Assembly: GCF_023028345.1 (NCBI RefSeq)
Contig: NZ_CP095487.1
Location: 248,001 to 312,000 of the forward strand
DNA length: 64,000 nt
Direction: 5' to 3'
Source of the DNA: Halorientalis marina
GTDB taxonomy: Archaea; Halobacteriota; Halobacteria; Halobacteriales; Haloarculaceae
Position numbers and translations under genes: made by a program. The notes below the pieces were generated by a model. That model saw nothing but the letters and a program-made list of their open reading frames with translations. It was not told the DNA's origin and made no database searches. How positions within the stretch are numbered: the first letter of the stretch is position 1; every line of letters begins with the position of its first letter. Positions 1 to 8,299 of this stretch are shown here, piece after piece.

Positions 1-1524
1 CTCGTCCCGGACGACCGCGATGACGGTACACCCGGTTTTGGTCCGTACCGCCGCGTCCGCGAGCGTCCGCCCTTCGAGACCGGGGGCGGGTACCCGGACG
101 ACCCGGACCTGCTTGTCGTAGACGAGCACCTCCTCGCCTTCGAACACCGTCTCGGTGAGCATCCGGCCGCTGATACGCGCCAGCGACTCCACGGAATCGG
201 CCCCGGCCCGGTAGAGCTTGGTCACGTCGTCGCGCTCGTTGGCCCGGACGGCGATCTCGATTTCCGGGTTGAGTTCGCGCGCGATCAGCGTCGCGAAAAT
301 CGCGGTCGTGTCGTCCGCTAACGTCACCAGGAGCGCGGACGCTCCCCGAATTCCCGCCGCCTCCAGCGCGGCCGGCTCGCGCGCGTCCCCGACCACGTCG
401 ACGCCGTCGCCGTCCTCGATGTCGAGGACCGTCAGCCGCGAGTTCGTGTCGCTCAGCGCGTCGTAGGCCGCCCGTCCCGAGTCACCGAACCCGGCGACGA
501 TCACCTCCTGGGGGCCGAAGTCACGGACCGTCGAGGTCGTCACCGACTGGAGCCGCTCCAGTTGCTCGGGGTCGCCCGCGACGAGGAGTCGCGCCCCGGC
601 CGTCAACTCCGTCGTCGGCTCGACGCCGGTCTCGAAGTCCGTCCCGAACCAGGCTCCCACGACGGTCACGCCGAATCGCTCGCCCAGGGCCGCCTCCGCG
701 AAGGTCTGCTGGCAGAGGTCGCTGCCGGCCTCGATCGTTATCTCGACGAGTTCCAGGTCCTCGCCGATCTCGACCCCGGCCTCGATGTCCGCGGTGACGG
801 CGGTCGGGACCTCGCCCGCGAGGCGCTGTCCCAGGAGGCGCCGCGGGGACAGCGCCACGTCCGCCCCCGCGACCCTGTGATACTGTTCCAGATCGGGGTT
901 CTCGACCACCGTGACGACCCGCGTTTCGGGACTCGCTTCCTTGACCGCCAGCGTGATGCTCGCGTTCCGGTCGTCGGCCACGTCCGCGACCACCGCGTCG
1001 GCGTCGCGGACGCGAACGTTCGACAGCACCGTCGTCGACTCCGGGTCGCCGTGGACCACGCGGTAGCCCTCGTCGTGGCAGTCGGCCGCCGTCTCCGCGT
1101 CCGGTTCGACGAGGACGTAGTCCCTGTCGCGGGCCTCGAGTTCCCCGACGAACGCGTCCGTCCGGGGCGTGAACCCACAGACGAGGACGTGTCCCTCGGC
1201 GTCGAGCGCGCTCTCGGGCACGGTCGAGGCGAGCGCGTCCCGGAGCCACGGCACGGCGAACACGTCCACGGCCGTCAGGATCAGCCCGATCCCCGTCAGT
1301 TGCAACACGATCACCAGCAGATTCATCTGGAGGCTCTCCCACCCCGCGTCCTCGCCGTACCCGGTCGTGGTGAAACTCTGGACGACGATCTCGAGCGAGC
1401 GGTAGAGCGGCTGTGACTCGCCCTCCCAGACCGCCATGCCGGTATTGTAGACGAGCGTGAGGCCGACCGTCACCACGACGACGAGCGCGAGGTAGGAGAC
1501 CGTCCTGCGCGAACGGAACGCCAT
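1..1524 (-). CDS. TrkA-domain ion channel/transport protein (3' end outside window)
   Basis: The reading frame is open from an ATG at 1524 to the window edge (508 codons, no stop), so the C-terminus is missing. Two hydrophobic segments near residues 8-28 and 68-90 flank a stretch containing TTTGYGE, which resembles a potassium-channel pore loop. Two TrkA-N (RCK) Rossmann modules follow: VLVCGFTPR near residue 110 and VIVAGFGDSG near residue 340. Each is followed by a TrkA-C-like segment, the last one cut by the edge. RCK proteins of this kind bind nucleotide and gate or regulate potassium flux at the membrane. It could be a Kch-type channel or a Trk-associated regulator. The pore sequence favours a channel, but the selectivity filter (GYGE rather than GYGD) is not standard. 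The gene is divergent from the CBS protein. Confidence 0.85.
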   Translation of the reverse strand, partial: MAFRSRRTVSYLALVVVVTVGLTLVYNTGMAVWEGESQPLYRSLEIVVQSFTTTGYGEDAGWESLQMNLLVIVLQLTGIGLILTAVDVFAVPWLRDALASTVPESALDAEGHVLVCGFTPRTDAFVGELEARDRDYVLVEPDAETAADCHDEGYRVVHGDPESTTVLSNVRVRDADAVVADVADDRNASITLAVKEASPETRVVTVVENPDLEQYHRVAGADVALSPRRLLGQRLAGEVPTAVTADIEAGVEIGEDLELVEITIEAGSDLCQQTFAEAALGERFGVTVVGAWFGTDFETGVEPTTELTAGARLLVAGDPEQLERLQSVTTSTVRDFGPQEVIVAGFGDSGRAAYDALSDTNSRLTVLDIEDGDGVDVVGDAREPAALEAAGIRGASALLVTLADDTTAIFATLIARELNPEIEIAVRANERDDVTKLYRAGADSVESLARISGRMLTETVFEGEEVLVYDKQVRVVRVPAPGLEGRTLADAAVRTKTGCTVIAVVRDE

Positions 1525-1645
1525 ACTCCCCCTACAGACCCCTGCGGAAAACGGTTCGGGGTCGGTTCGTCGCCCGCCATCGGCCGCGGCCGCCCTGTGC
1601 TGTCGGAGGGAAAAGGGGAAAACAGCCGGTGCCCGTTGTTGATGT

Positions 1646-2023
1646 ATGAGTTCCGACCGCACGCTCGTCGCCGACGTGATGTCTTCGCCGCTCGAGACCA
1701 TCGCCAAGGACGCGACCGTCAGGGACGCTGCCGAACAGATGCGCGAACAGGACATCAACGGCCTGTTCGTCCGCGTCTCCGAGGGCGGCATCGTCACCCA
1801 GACCGACGTGGTCCAGGTCGTCGCCGACAGCGACGACCCCACGGCCGTCACCGTCGGCGACGTGATGACCGCGCCCGTCGAGAGCGTCAAGACGACCGTC
1901 GAAATCGGTGAAGCAGCGCAGATGATGACTACCTACGAGATCAAACACCTCCCCGTCATCGACCGCCACCGCGACTACGTGGGGATGATCTCCTCGACGG
2001 ACATCACCGAAGCACTGGCCTAG
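1646..2023 (+). CDS. CBS domain protein (two CBS domains)
   Basis: A 125-residue protein made almost entirely of two CBS domains, near residues 8-60 and 70-125. Each starts with a VxDVMxxPxE-type segment (VADVMSSPLETI, VGDVMTAPVESV) and ends with a xGMISSTDI-type strand. Stand-alone CBS pairs bind adenosine nucleotides and regulate partner enzymes or channels. The neighbouring divergent TrkA/channel gene is a possible partner, but nothing in the sequence proves this. The ATG at 1646 fits the start of the first CBS domain. Confidence 0.85.
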   Translation: MSSDRTLVADVMSSPLETIAKDATVRDAAEQMREQDINGLFVRVSEGGIVTQTDVVQVVADSDDPTAVTVGDVMTAPVESVKTTVEIGEAAQMMTTYEIKHLPVIDRHRDYVGMISSTDITEALA

Positions 2024-2099
2024 CCGGCCGGCTCCCGCTCCGCCCGGTGCCGCTGTTCTCTCCCCACGCCGCCGGCGGGACCGAGGCCGTGTTCCAGCC

Positions 2100-2119
2100 T
2101 TCGAGAAACGTACTACGGG
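2100..2119 (+). promoter_or_regulatory. nos motif copy 1, upstream of nosD
   Basis: TTCGAGAAACGTACTACGGG. It matches three other copies in the window (5713-5732, 7565-7584, 8300-8319) that each lie 30-32 nt before a nos-related start codon. Here an ATG lies 33 nt downstream (2153), but that frame is a 31-codon ORF; nosD itself starts at 2255. It is probably an activator or specialised promoter site for the N2O-reductase maturation genes. Confidence 0.7.
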
Positions 2120-2152
2120 ACTGAAGACGCCGTGGCGACCGAGTGACGGACG

Positions 2153-2248
2153 ATGCGCCGTCCCACCACCCCGACCGTCCCGTCACGCCGCGGCGCCGCC
2201 GCCCGTCGCGTGCTGGCTCACACGCTCGCTCGGCCGCACCGGTGGTGA
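2153..2248 (+). CDS. possible 31-residue upstream ORF before nosD
   Basis: ATG at 2153 opens an Arg/Pro-rich 31-codon frame ending with TGA at 2246-2248, six bases before the nosD ATG and in the same frame. Its ATG sits at the same distance from the nos motif as the starts of the SCO1 and NosL genes. It may be a leader ORF, or just part of a roughly 100-nt untranslated leader. No protein family is recognisable. Confidence 0.25.
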   Translation: MRRPTTPTVPSRRGAAARRVLAHTLARPHRW

Positions 2249-2254
2249 CGATCG

Positions 2255-4135
2255 ATGCGCACTCACACGCTGTTGCTGGCCGGTGTGGCCGTTCTCGGCC
2301 TGTTCGTCCTCCCGTTCGTGATCGGTCCCGGTGGGACGACACCCGAACCGGTCAGGTTCGGCGAGACGATCCGGACGGGGCTATCGAGCGAGACGGTGCG
2401 GGTCGCACGGGCGGCCGGCCACACCATCCCGAAAGCCCAGGTCTTCTACGCCCAGTCGGAGTTCGTCGTCGGGTACTACGGCGTCGCCTCGTTCGCGCGC
2501 TCGACCGCCCGCGACGGCCGCACCCGACGACTCGGCCCCCCCGTCGCCATCTACGTGAGTGCGTTCTCGACGGCGCGACCGCGACTGACGCGCGACGGGT
2601 TCCTGAACACGTCGTTCGAGACGCGTCCGACGTGGATCGACGCGAGCGACGCCCACTACGTGGTCGTGTCGACCGAGGCCCGGACGGCGGTCGTCCCGTT
2701 CACCGACGCGGCCACGGCGGCGCGGTTCGCCGCCCGGGAGAACGGGACGGTCCACCCCTGGCGGACGGTCCGTGACCGGTTCGACGAGGCGGCGTCCGTC
2801 GACCGCCCCGAGTGGCCGGCGCGACGCAGTGCACGGGCGAACGCCACCGTCGCCGCGGTCGACCCCCTGCTCGACCGCCCGGTCTCGACCGTCGTCGGGC
2901 GCGACGCCCCGACGATCCAGGGCGCCGTCCGCGAGGCACCACCGAACACGACCGTTCGGATCCCGCCCGGACGGTACGCCGAGCGGGTCCGCGTGACCAA
3001 GCCGCTCACGCTCCGCGGTGCCGGGGTGGACACGCACCTCGGCGGGAACGGGAGCGGCACCGTCGTCACCCTCGCGTCGTCACACACCGCGGTCGCCGAC
3101 CTCCGGATCTCGGGCGTCGGCACGACGCGTATCGACCTGCGTGACGACACACGAACCCGCGACTGGGACTCCAAAGTCGAGCAGACCTACGGCCGCGGCG
3201 ACGCCGGCATCGCTGTCATCGGTGGCGACCGGACGCTCGTCGACTCGGTGACGATCGAGACACCCTCGAACGGACTGCTCTACCGGAACGGGTCCCGTGC
3301 CGTCGTCGACGACGTGGTCGTCCGGGGCGACCCCACCCCGAACCAGGGCTACATGGGCGTGATGGCGATGGGGACGCCCGTGGTCGTCCAGCGCTCGACG
3401 TTCCGGGGCGGACTGGACGGCGTGTACGCACACAGGGCAGACGGGCTGGTGGTCCGGGACTCGACGATGGGGCGGCAACGCTTCGGCGTCCACCTCATGT
3501 TCACCTCCGGGACCCTGCTGGCGAACAACACCGTCCGGGACGCCCAGACCGGCCTCGTCGTCATGACGCGGCCGAGCGGGAACGCGCTGGTCGGCAACGA
3601 CGTTCGTGACAGCAATCACGGCATCGTCACGGCAGGCGCACGCTCCTCCGTCGTCGACAACACGCTCGTCGACAACCGCGTCGGCCTGACCATCGGCACC
3701 CGGACCTCCAGGTACACCGGGAACGTCGTCGCCGGGAACGAGGTTGGCGTGCGCGCCGAGAACTACGTCGCCTCGAACCGCCTGGTCGGGAACGACTTCC
3801 TGGACAACGACCGGCAGGTCCGCGCGACCGAGGGAATGGCGCGGGTCTGGTCGACGCCGCGCCGGGGGAACTACTGGGACACGACCGTCACCGTCGGTTC
3901 GGACCGCCTCCCCCGCCCGTACGCACCGCTCGACGCCGTGGACGCGACCCTGCGAGAACCCGGCCGGGTGACGCTCGCACGCTCGCCGGTCCGGCTCGCT
4001 GGCGACCTCCTCGCGCAGCTCGTTCCCGGGATGCGAGCGAGCGGCGTCGTCGACCGGCACCCGGCCGATGCACCGCTGAACTCGAACCGACTCGCGGCGG
4101 CGGGGGACGCTGACGCGACTGCTCAGAACGCATGA
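2255..4135 (+). CDS. nosD: NosD, N2O reductase maturation protein with NosL-like N-terminal domain
   Basis: 626 residues. A hydrophobic N-terminal segment (residues 4-25) acts as an export signal or anchor. Residues about 210-560 form a right-handed beta-helix (NosD/CASH type), with repeated G-N-x-V/I-x-x-N turns such as LLANNTVRDAQ and VVAGNEVGV. NosD works outside the membrane with the NosFY ABC transporter to mature the copper-sulfur centre of NosZ. Residues about 40-200 are an extra domain resembling the core of NosL (VFYAQ, VAIYVSAFS and WIDASDAHYVV segments) but without NosL's Cys-x-x-Cys motif. The start is fixed by an in-frame stop at 2246. The stop overlaps the nosF start (ATGA). Confidence 0.92.
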   Translation: MRTHTLLLAGVAVLGLFVLPFVIGPGGTTPEPVRFGETIRTGLSSETVRVARAAGHTIPKAQVFYAQSEFVVGYYGVASFARSTARDGRTRRLGPPVAIYVSAFSTARPRLTRDGFLNTSFETRPTWIDASDAHYVVVSTEARTAVVPFTDAATAARFAARENGTVHPWRTVRDRFDEAASVDRPEWPARRSARANATVAAVDPLLDRPVSTVVGRDAPTIQGAVREAPPNTTVRIPPGRYAERVRVTKPLTLRGAGVDTHLGGNGSGTVVTLASSHTAVADLRISGVGTTRIDLRDDTRTRDWDSKVEQTYGRGDAGIAVIGGDRTLVDSVTIETPSNGLLYRNGSRAVVDDVVVRGDPTPNQGYMGVMAMGTPVVVQRSTFRGGLDGVYAHRADGLVVRDSTMGRQRFGVHLMFTSGTLLANNTVRDAQTGLVVMTRPSGNALVGNDVRDSNHGIVTAGARSSVVDNTLVDNRVGLTIGTRTSRYTGNVVAGNEVGVRAENYVASNRLVGNDFLDNDRQVRATEGMARVWSTPRRGNYWDTTVTVGSDRLPRPYAPLDAVDATLREPGRVTLARSPVRLAGDLLAQLVPGMRASGVVDRHPADAPLNSNRLAAAGDADATAQNA

Positions 4136-4896
4136 CCCGGACGCACGACACTCACGACCGACCGACCGAATCGACACCCACGGTGACCGTCACCGGACTG
4201 GACGACGGCTACGGCGACCTGTGCGTGCTCGACGACGTTTCCCTGTCGGTGCCGACCGACGCCGTGACGGCGCTGGTCGGCCCGAACGGGAGCGGCAAGT
4301 CGACACTGCTCCGCCTCGTCGCCGGGGTCCGGACGCCACGGGACGGCACGGTGTCCGTGGCCGAGACGGACGCGCCACGGCCCGTCGGGTACCTGCCCCA
4401 GTCGCTCCGCCCCCGGGAGGGGTTCTCCGTCCGTCGCACGATCGAGACGTACGCGGCGCTCGTCGATGGGGGCCCGGACGCGGACGCGGTGCTGTCGCGG
4501 GTCGGTCTCGACGGCGTCGCCGAGGCGACGGTCGAGACGCTGTCCGGTGGGATGCGGCGTCTGCTGGGCGTCGCCATCGCGCTGGTCGGCGACCCTCCGG
4601 TCCTCGTGCTCGACGAACCGACGAGCGGTCTCGACCCGGCGATGACCGCCCGGGTGTTCGACGTGCTCGGCGACCTCGCCACCGCCGGCCGGGGCGTGCT
4701 GGTCGCCTCCCACGACCTCGACGCGGTGAGCACGGGTGCCGACCGGGTCGTCCTGCTGGACCGCGGGACGGTCCAGGCCGCCGGCCCGACCGCCACCGTC
4801 CTCGCCGATCTGGACGTCCGTTCGCTGACCGACGCGTTCGAGACCACGGTGACCGACGCCGGTGGCGGCACCGTCCGGCGCGGGGTGGACCCGTGA
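4132..4896 (+). CDS. nosF: NosF, ABC transporter ATPase for NosZ maturation
   Basis: A 254-residue ABC ATPase. Walker A GPNGSGKST lies near residue 50, the signature LSGGM near 137, Walker B VLVLDEPTSG near 158, and a switch His in ASHDLD near 190. It is the cytoplasmic nucleotide-binding subunit that powers NosY, thought to export a sulfur compound needed for the copper-sulfur cluster of N2O reductase. It overlaps nosD by 4 nt and nosY by 4 nt (GTGA), so the three genes are translationally coupled. Identity rests on the family match plus its position between nosD and a small permease. Confidence 0.93.
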   Translation: MTRTHDTHDRPTESTPTVTVTGLDDGYGDLCVLDDVSLSVPTDAVTALVGPNGSGKSTLLRLVAGVRTPRDGTVSVAETDAPRPVGYLPQSLRPREGFSVRRTIETYAALVDGGPDADAVLSRVGLDGVAEATVETLSGGMRRLLGVAIALVGDPPVLVLDEPTSGLDPAMTARVFDVLGDLATAGRGVLVASHDLDAVSTGADRVVLLDRGTVQAAGPTATVLADLDVRSLTDAFETTVTDAGGGTVRRGVDP

Positions 4897-5708
4897 CGCG
4901 CCATCCCCTGACACGACTCCGCGTGCTGGCGCGCCGCGAGGCCACGACGGTTCTCACCACGCGCGCGTTCGGCCTCCTCGTCGTGGCACTGGCCGTCCTC
5001 GCGGCGGGACTGGTCTCGGTCAGCGGTGCCGCGGCGAGTGGGTACCTCCCGGCGGTGGTCGACCTGTTGCCCGCACTCGAACTGCTCGTTCCCCTGCTGG
5101 CGTTTACCGTCGGCTATCGTGCACTGCTCGACGACCGTCGACGCGGCGAACTCGCCGTCCTCTCGACGTTCCCGGTCTCGCGTGCGACCGTCGTCGCGAG
5201 CGTGCTGGTCGGGCGCGGTGTCGCCCTGACCGCGGGGATCGTCGCGGCACTCCTCCCGACGATGGGGCTGGTGTGGTTCGCCGGCGGCCCGACGACGCAG
5301 TTGGTCGCCACTCACAGCAGTACGGACTCGGCCGTCCTGTTCCTGCGCCTGCTCTCGTCGACGACGCTGTTCGGCCTGGCCGCGCTCTCGGTGGCCGTCG
5401 CCGTCTCGGCCGTCGCCGGCGGGACACGGAGCGCAGCGGCGACGCTCGTGGCCCTCTGGGTCGCGCTCACAGCGGTCGTCGACCTCGGGCTGGTGGAGGC
5501 GCTTGACACCCTCGGATCGGAGGCCGTCCTGGCAGTGCTGGCACTCTCGCCTGCAGGCGCGTATCGCGGCATCGTGTTACAGACCGTCGTCGACGTGGCG
5601 ACGGCGGGGTCGATCCGGGCCGCTGCCCCCCTCGCGAGCGCGGTCGGTCTGTGCTGCTGGGTCGTGGGCGGCGCCGGTGTCGCGACCTACGCGATCTGGC
5701 GGATCTGA
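4893..5708 (+). CDS. nosY: NosY, ABC permease for NosZ maturation
   Basis: 271 residues with about six hydrophobic membrane segments, including residues about 24-45, 57-75, 108-128, 150-175, 180-200 and 245-265. The GTG at 4893 overlaps the nosF stop. It is an ABC-2-type permease and the membrane partner of NosF; with NosD it forms the NosDFY complex. A short motif-bearing spacer separates it from the SCO1 gene. The start is chosen because the GTGA overlap is typical of coupled genes. Confidence 0.9.
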   Translation: MTRHPLTRLRVLARREATTVLTTRAFGLLVVALAVLAAGLVSVSGAAASGYLPAVVDLLPALELLVPLLAFTVGYRALLDDRRRGELAVLSTFPVSRATVVASVLVGRGVALTAGIVAALLPTMGLVWFAGGPTTQLVATHSSTDSAVLFLRLLSSTTLFGLAALSVAVAVSAVAGGTRSAAATLVALWVALTAVVDLGLVEALDTLGSEAVLAVLALSPAGAYRGIVLQTVVDVATAGSIRAAAPLASAVGLCCWVVGGAGVATYAIWRI

Positions 5709-5712
5709 CGCT

Positions 5713-5732
5713 TTCGAGAACCGTACTACGGG
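5713..5732 (+). promoter_or_regulatory. nos motif copy 2, upstream of the SCO1 gene
   Basis: TTCGAGAACCGTACTACGGG begins 4 nt after the nosY stop and ends 32 nt before the SCO1 start. This suggests the SCO1 gene has its own promoter even though it directly follows nosDFY. Confidence 0.75.
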
Positions 5733-5764
5733 GTTTTCGTCGCCTTCGGTCCTATCCCGACTCG

Positions 5765-6448
5765 ATGCACCGACGCAGGTACCTCACGGCGGCTGTCACG
5801 GTCGGCGCGCTCGGGACTGCCGGCTGTGTCGGCTCGGTTCTGGGCGGTGGCGAGCGCGAGCGGACCTACCTCGACGAACCGGACCGACAGCTGAGCAGTT
5901 CCGACCTCCCCTATCCCGCGCACGGCCAGCGACTCCCGGCGGCGACACTGCGTGCCCCGCTCGCCGGGCGCGAGATCACGACGACCGACCTCGGCGACCG
6001 ACACGTGGTAATGACGTTTTTCTACAGCAACTGCAACACGGTCTGTCCGATCCTCATCTCCGACCTCGCGCGCGTCCAGGCGGCCGCCAGCGAGGCGGGA
6101 TTCGCCGACGATATCGTCTTCCTGGCGGTCACGTTCGACCCACGGCGTGACGACGCCGAGCGACTCGCACAGTACGCCGACATGATGGGCGTCGACCTCG
6201 ACGCGGGGAACTGGCATTTCCTCCGCCCGGCGGGCCGCGACCGCGCGAAGGAGGTCGTCCAGGACACGTACGGCGTGACCTTCGAGCGGACGAAAGCGAC
6301 CGGCGAGGCGGAATACATGTTCAACCACCTCGGGTTGATCGTGCTGGCGAACGACGAGGGTGTCGTCGAGCGCGCCTACTCCGGGAACGAACCGAAGTCG
6401 AAACGGGTCCTCGCCGACCTCGAACGGATTCGCAGTCGGCAGGGCTAG
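5765..6448 (+). CDS. SCO1/SenC copper chaperone lipoprotein
   Basis: 227 residues with a lipobox (GTAGC, near residue 20) that anchors it outside the membrane. The thioredoxin-like fold carries the SCO copper site CNTVC (near residues 90-94) and the distal His in FNHLG (near residue 187). SCO proteins deliver copper to or reduce CuA sites; NosZ contains a CuA centre, so this copy most likely serves N2O reductase. The start at 5765 is 32 nt after the nos motif. Its stop and that of the convergent NosL gene share the palindrome CTAG (6445-6448). Confidence 0.9.
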   Translation: MHRRRYLTAAVTVGALGTAGCVGSVLGGGERERTYLDEPDRQLSSSDLPYPAHGQRLPAATLRAPLAGREITTTDLGDRHVVMTFFYSNCNTVCPILISDLARVQAAASEAGFADDIVFLAVTFDPRRDDAERLAQYADMMGVDLDAGNWHFLRPAGRDRAKEVVQDTYGVTFERTKATGEAEYMFNHLGLIVLANDEGVVERAYSGNEPKSKRVLADLERIRSRQG

Positions 6449-7533
6449 AGGAACTTCGCCCGGTAGGCGCTGGCGTCCTCGCGGGTGATCGACTGCAACC
6501 GCACGATGTCCTCGGTCGTCAGGTCGTCGTACTCCTCGACGTAGGCCCGGGCGTCGGCCAGGTCGGCGTAGGGGAGCGGATTGCCCATCATGGGACCGCC
6601 GGTCCGGTCGGCGTTCGTATCGAGGACGTACGACGCCAGCGTTCCCTCGACGAGGTCCTCGCTGTCGTGGTCGTGGACCCAGACGCCGACGACGTCGGCC
6701 TGTTCGCGCCCCTCGACGAAGTGGCCGGGGTCGGCGTAGTAGGCCGCCAGACAGCCCGGCGAACAGAAGAAGTCGCGGTCGCCGCGCTCGTGGCTGGCCT
6801 GGGCGTTCCACGCCGGGAAGTTCGCGGGCTGCATGTTACAGACCGTACACTCGGTGTCTTCCGGCACCGAGACCGGTTCGAGGATCGACTGCTCGTCGAC
6901 CTCGGGGAGGAAACTCGCCCGGAAGCGCCGGGCCAGCGGCACGTCGAACGCCGCGAGTTCGACGATGTCCTCGCGCGTCCGGTCATCGTACTCCTCGACG
7001 TAGGCCCGTGCCTCGCTCTCCTCGGCGAACGGCACCGGGTTCTCGCCCATGGGCGCGTCGATGTGTGCCGCCGTCTCCTCGAGGACGTAGTACGCCGCCG
7101 TCGCGTCGACGTACTCCCGCGAGCGGTACGCCCGAACCCACTCGTAGGCCAGGTCGTCCTGGGAGTGGGCGTCGTCGAAGTGGCTCGGCGTGGCGTGGTA
7201 CGCCGTGAGACACCCCGGCGAACAGAAGTACTTCCGGTCTCCGTTCTCGTGTGTCGCCTGGGCGTTCCACGCCGGATAGTCCGCGGCGTACATGTTGCAG
7301 ACCGCACACCGGGACTCCTCGGGGACGGGCTCGACCGGTTCCGAGAGGTCGGCCGACGGAGTCGCGGTCGTCGTGGTCGTATCTGTGCTCGTGGTCGTGT
7401 CAGTGCCGGGGCCGGTCGTCGTCTCACTGCCTTGTTGCCCACAGCCAGCGAGCCCCGCGGCGACTGCGAGTGCGCTCGCGCTCAGGAGTCGACGCCGTGT
7501 CACGACACGCTCCTCGACATCTCGATTGCACAT
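6445..7533 (-). CDS. tandem-domain NosL copper-binding lipoprotein
   Basis: 362 residues. A Tat-type signal (TRRRLLSASALAVAAGLAGC) ends in a lipobox Cys near residue 35, followed by a Thr-rich linker. Two NosL domains follow. Each has a Cys-x-x-Cys-Asn-Met site (CAVCNMY near residue 76; CTVCNMQ near residue 228), a second Cys pair in FCSPGC, and a downstream MGENP or MGNPL segment with an AYVEEYDD tail. NosL is an outer-face copper chaperone for NosZ; two domains in one chain would double the copper sites. The ATG at 7533 lies 31 nt after a nos motif, and a TATA-like TTCTATAT is centred about 27 nt upstream, so it is probably leaderless. Confidence 0.85.
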   Translation of the reverse strand: MCNRDVEERVVTRRRLLSASALAVAAGLAGCGQQGSETTTGPGTDTTTSTDTTTTTATPSADLSEPVEPVPEESRCAVCNMYAADYPAWNAQATHENGDRKYFCSPGCLTAYHATPSHFDDAHSQDDLAYEWVRAYRSREYVDATAAYYVLEETAAHIDAPMGENPVPFAEESEARAYVEEYDDRTREDIVELAAFDVPLARRFRASFLPEVDEQSILEPVSVPEDTECTVCNMQPANFPAWNAQASHERGDRDFFCSPGCLAAYYADPGHFVEGREQADVVGVWVHDHDSEDLVEGTLASYVLDTNADRTGGPMMGNPLPYADLADARAYVEEYDDLTTEDIVRLQSITREDASAYRAKFL

Positions 7534-7564
7534 ACCTGCTGGTTCGCAGTTCAGTGATATAGAA

Positions 7565-7584
7565 CCCGTAGCACGTTCCTCGAA
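7565..7584 (-). promoter_or_regulatory. nos motif copy 3, upstream of tandem nosL
   Basis: Minus strand TTCGAGGAACGTGCTACGGG, followed directly by TTCTATAT (TATA-like) and then, 31 nt on, the start codon. It sits in the position of an upstream activator/BRE site. Confidence 0.7.
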
Positions 7585-7633
7585 AGTGAAGACGGACACC
7601 TCCCCACGCCCACCGCTCGCCGAGCCCCGCCCG

Positions 7634-8269
7634 TCACGCGTTCGCGAGCTGGGCGATGAGCTCCGGCGTCACCTCGTCGACGCCGACGAGTTCGCCGCCG
7701 TACGTCGACCGGAACGACTCGGCGTCACCTCGCTCCGAGAACGCGATCAGGTCTTTCCCCATCGCGCCTTTGACCGGCGAGCCGGCGACGAACGTCACCG
7801 CCGACGCGTCGACGAACGCGTCGGCCTGTGGGTGTCTCGTGATGAGCTGGTCGCCACCGCCCTCGAACACGTCGTAGTCGACTGCCGAGTAGTCCGTGAC
7901 GTACATGACGGATCGCTCCCAGCCGCGGTCCTGCCGGTCGAAGTCGTACTTGAACGCTTCCCAGGTGCTACAGAACCGAGCGGGGTTCTCGTGACCCGAC
8001 GGCGTGTGCTGTGGGTAGAAGATCTCTACCGACGGCCCCGGGTGGTTCGGAATGATCATCCCACAGAGCTCACAGGCGTCGTCGTCGTCGAGCGTGATCG
8101 CCGCCGGGGCGTCGGCGGTCGGCCCGTCACCGCCCGGGGACGACGAGCACCCGGCCGTGACTGCCGCGAGCCCCGCCACGCCGCACGTGAGGAGCTGACG
8201 GCGCGTCACCCGGTCGCTGACCGATCCGGCCGCCCGCGAGTCCGCCCCGCCGTCGCAGTGATGGCACAT
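7634..8269 (-). CDS. nosL: NosL copper-binding lipoprotein
   Basis: 211 residues. A Tat signal (TRRQLLTCGVAGLAAVTAGC) ends in a lipobox, and the classical NosL copper motif CELCGM lies near residue 65. A PARFCSTWEAF segment and an FVDASAVTFVAGS strand are typical of single-domain NosL. It acts as an external copper chaperone to NosZ. The ATG at 8269 is selected because it lies 30 nt after the fourth nos motif. The N-terminus begins MCHHC, an additional Cys pair ahead of the signal. It is on the same strand as the tandem nosL but has its own motif. Confidence 0.92.
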   Translation of the reverse strand: MCHHCDGGADSRAAGSVSDRVTRRQLLTCGVAGLAAVTAGCSSSPGGDGPTADAPAAITLDDDDACELCGMIIPNHPGPSVEIFYPQHTPSGHENPARFCSTWEAFKYDFDRQDRGWERSVMYVTDYSAVDYDVFEGGGDQLITRHPQADAFVDASAVTFVAGSPVKGAMGKDLIAFSERGDAESFRSTYGGELVGVDEVTPELIAQLANA

Positions 8270-8299
8270 ACGTTGTCGTTCGTCGCCGCGCGAAAGTAA

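Noticed and set aside
521..1416. Long frames on both strands (273-284 codons) within 521-1416
   Set aside because: They overlap the continuous 508-codon TrkA/channel frame and have Arg/Gly/Pro-rich compositions typical of wrong frames in GC-rich DNA.
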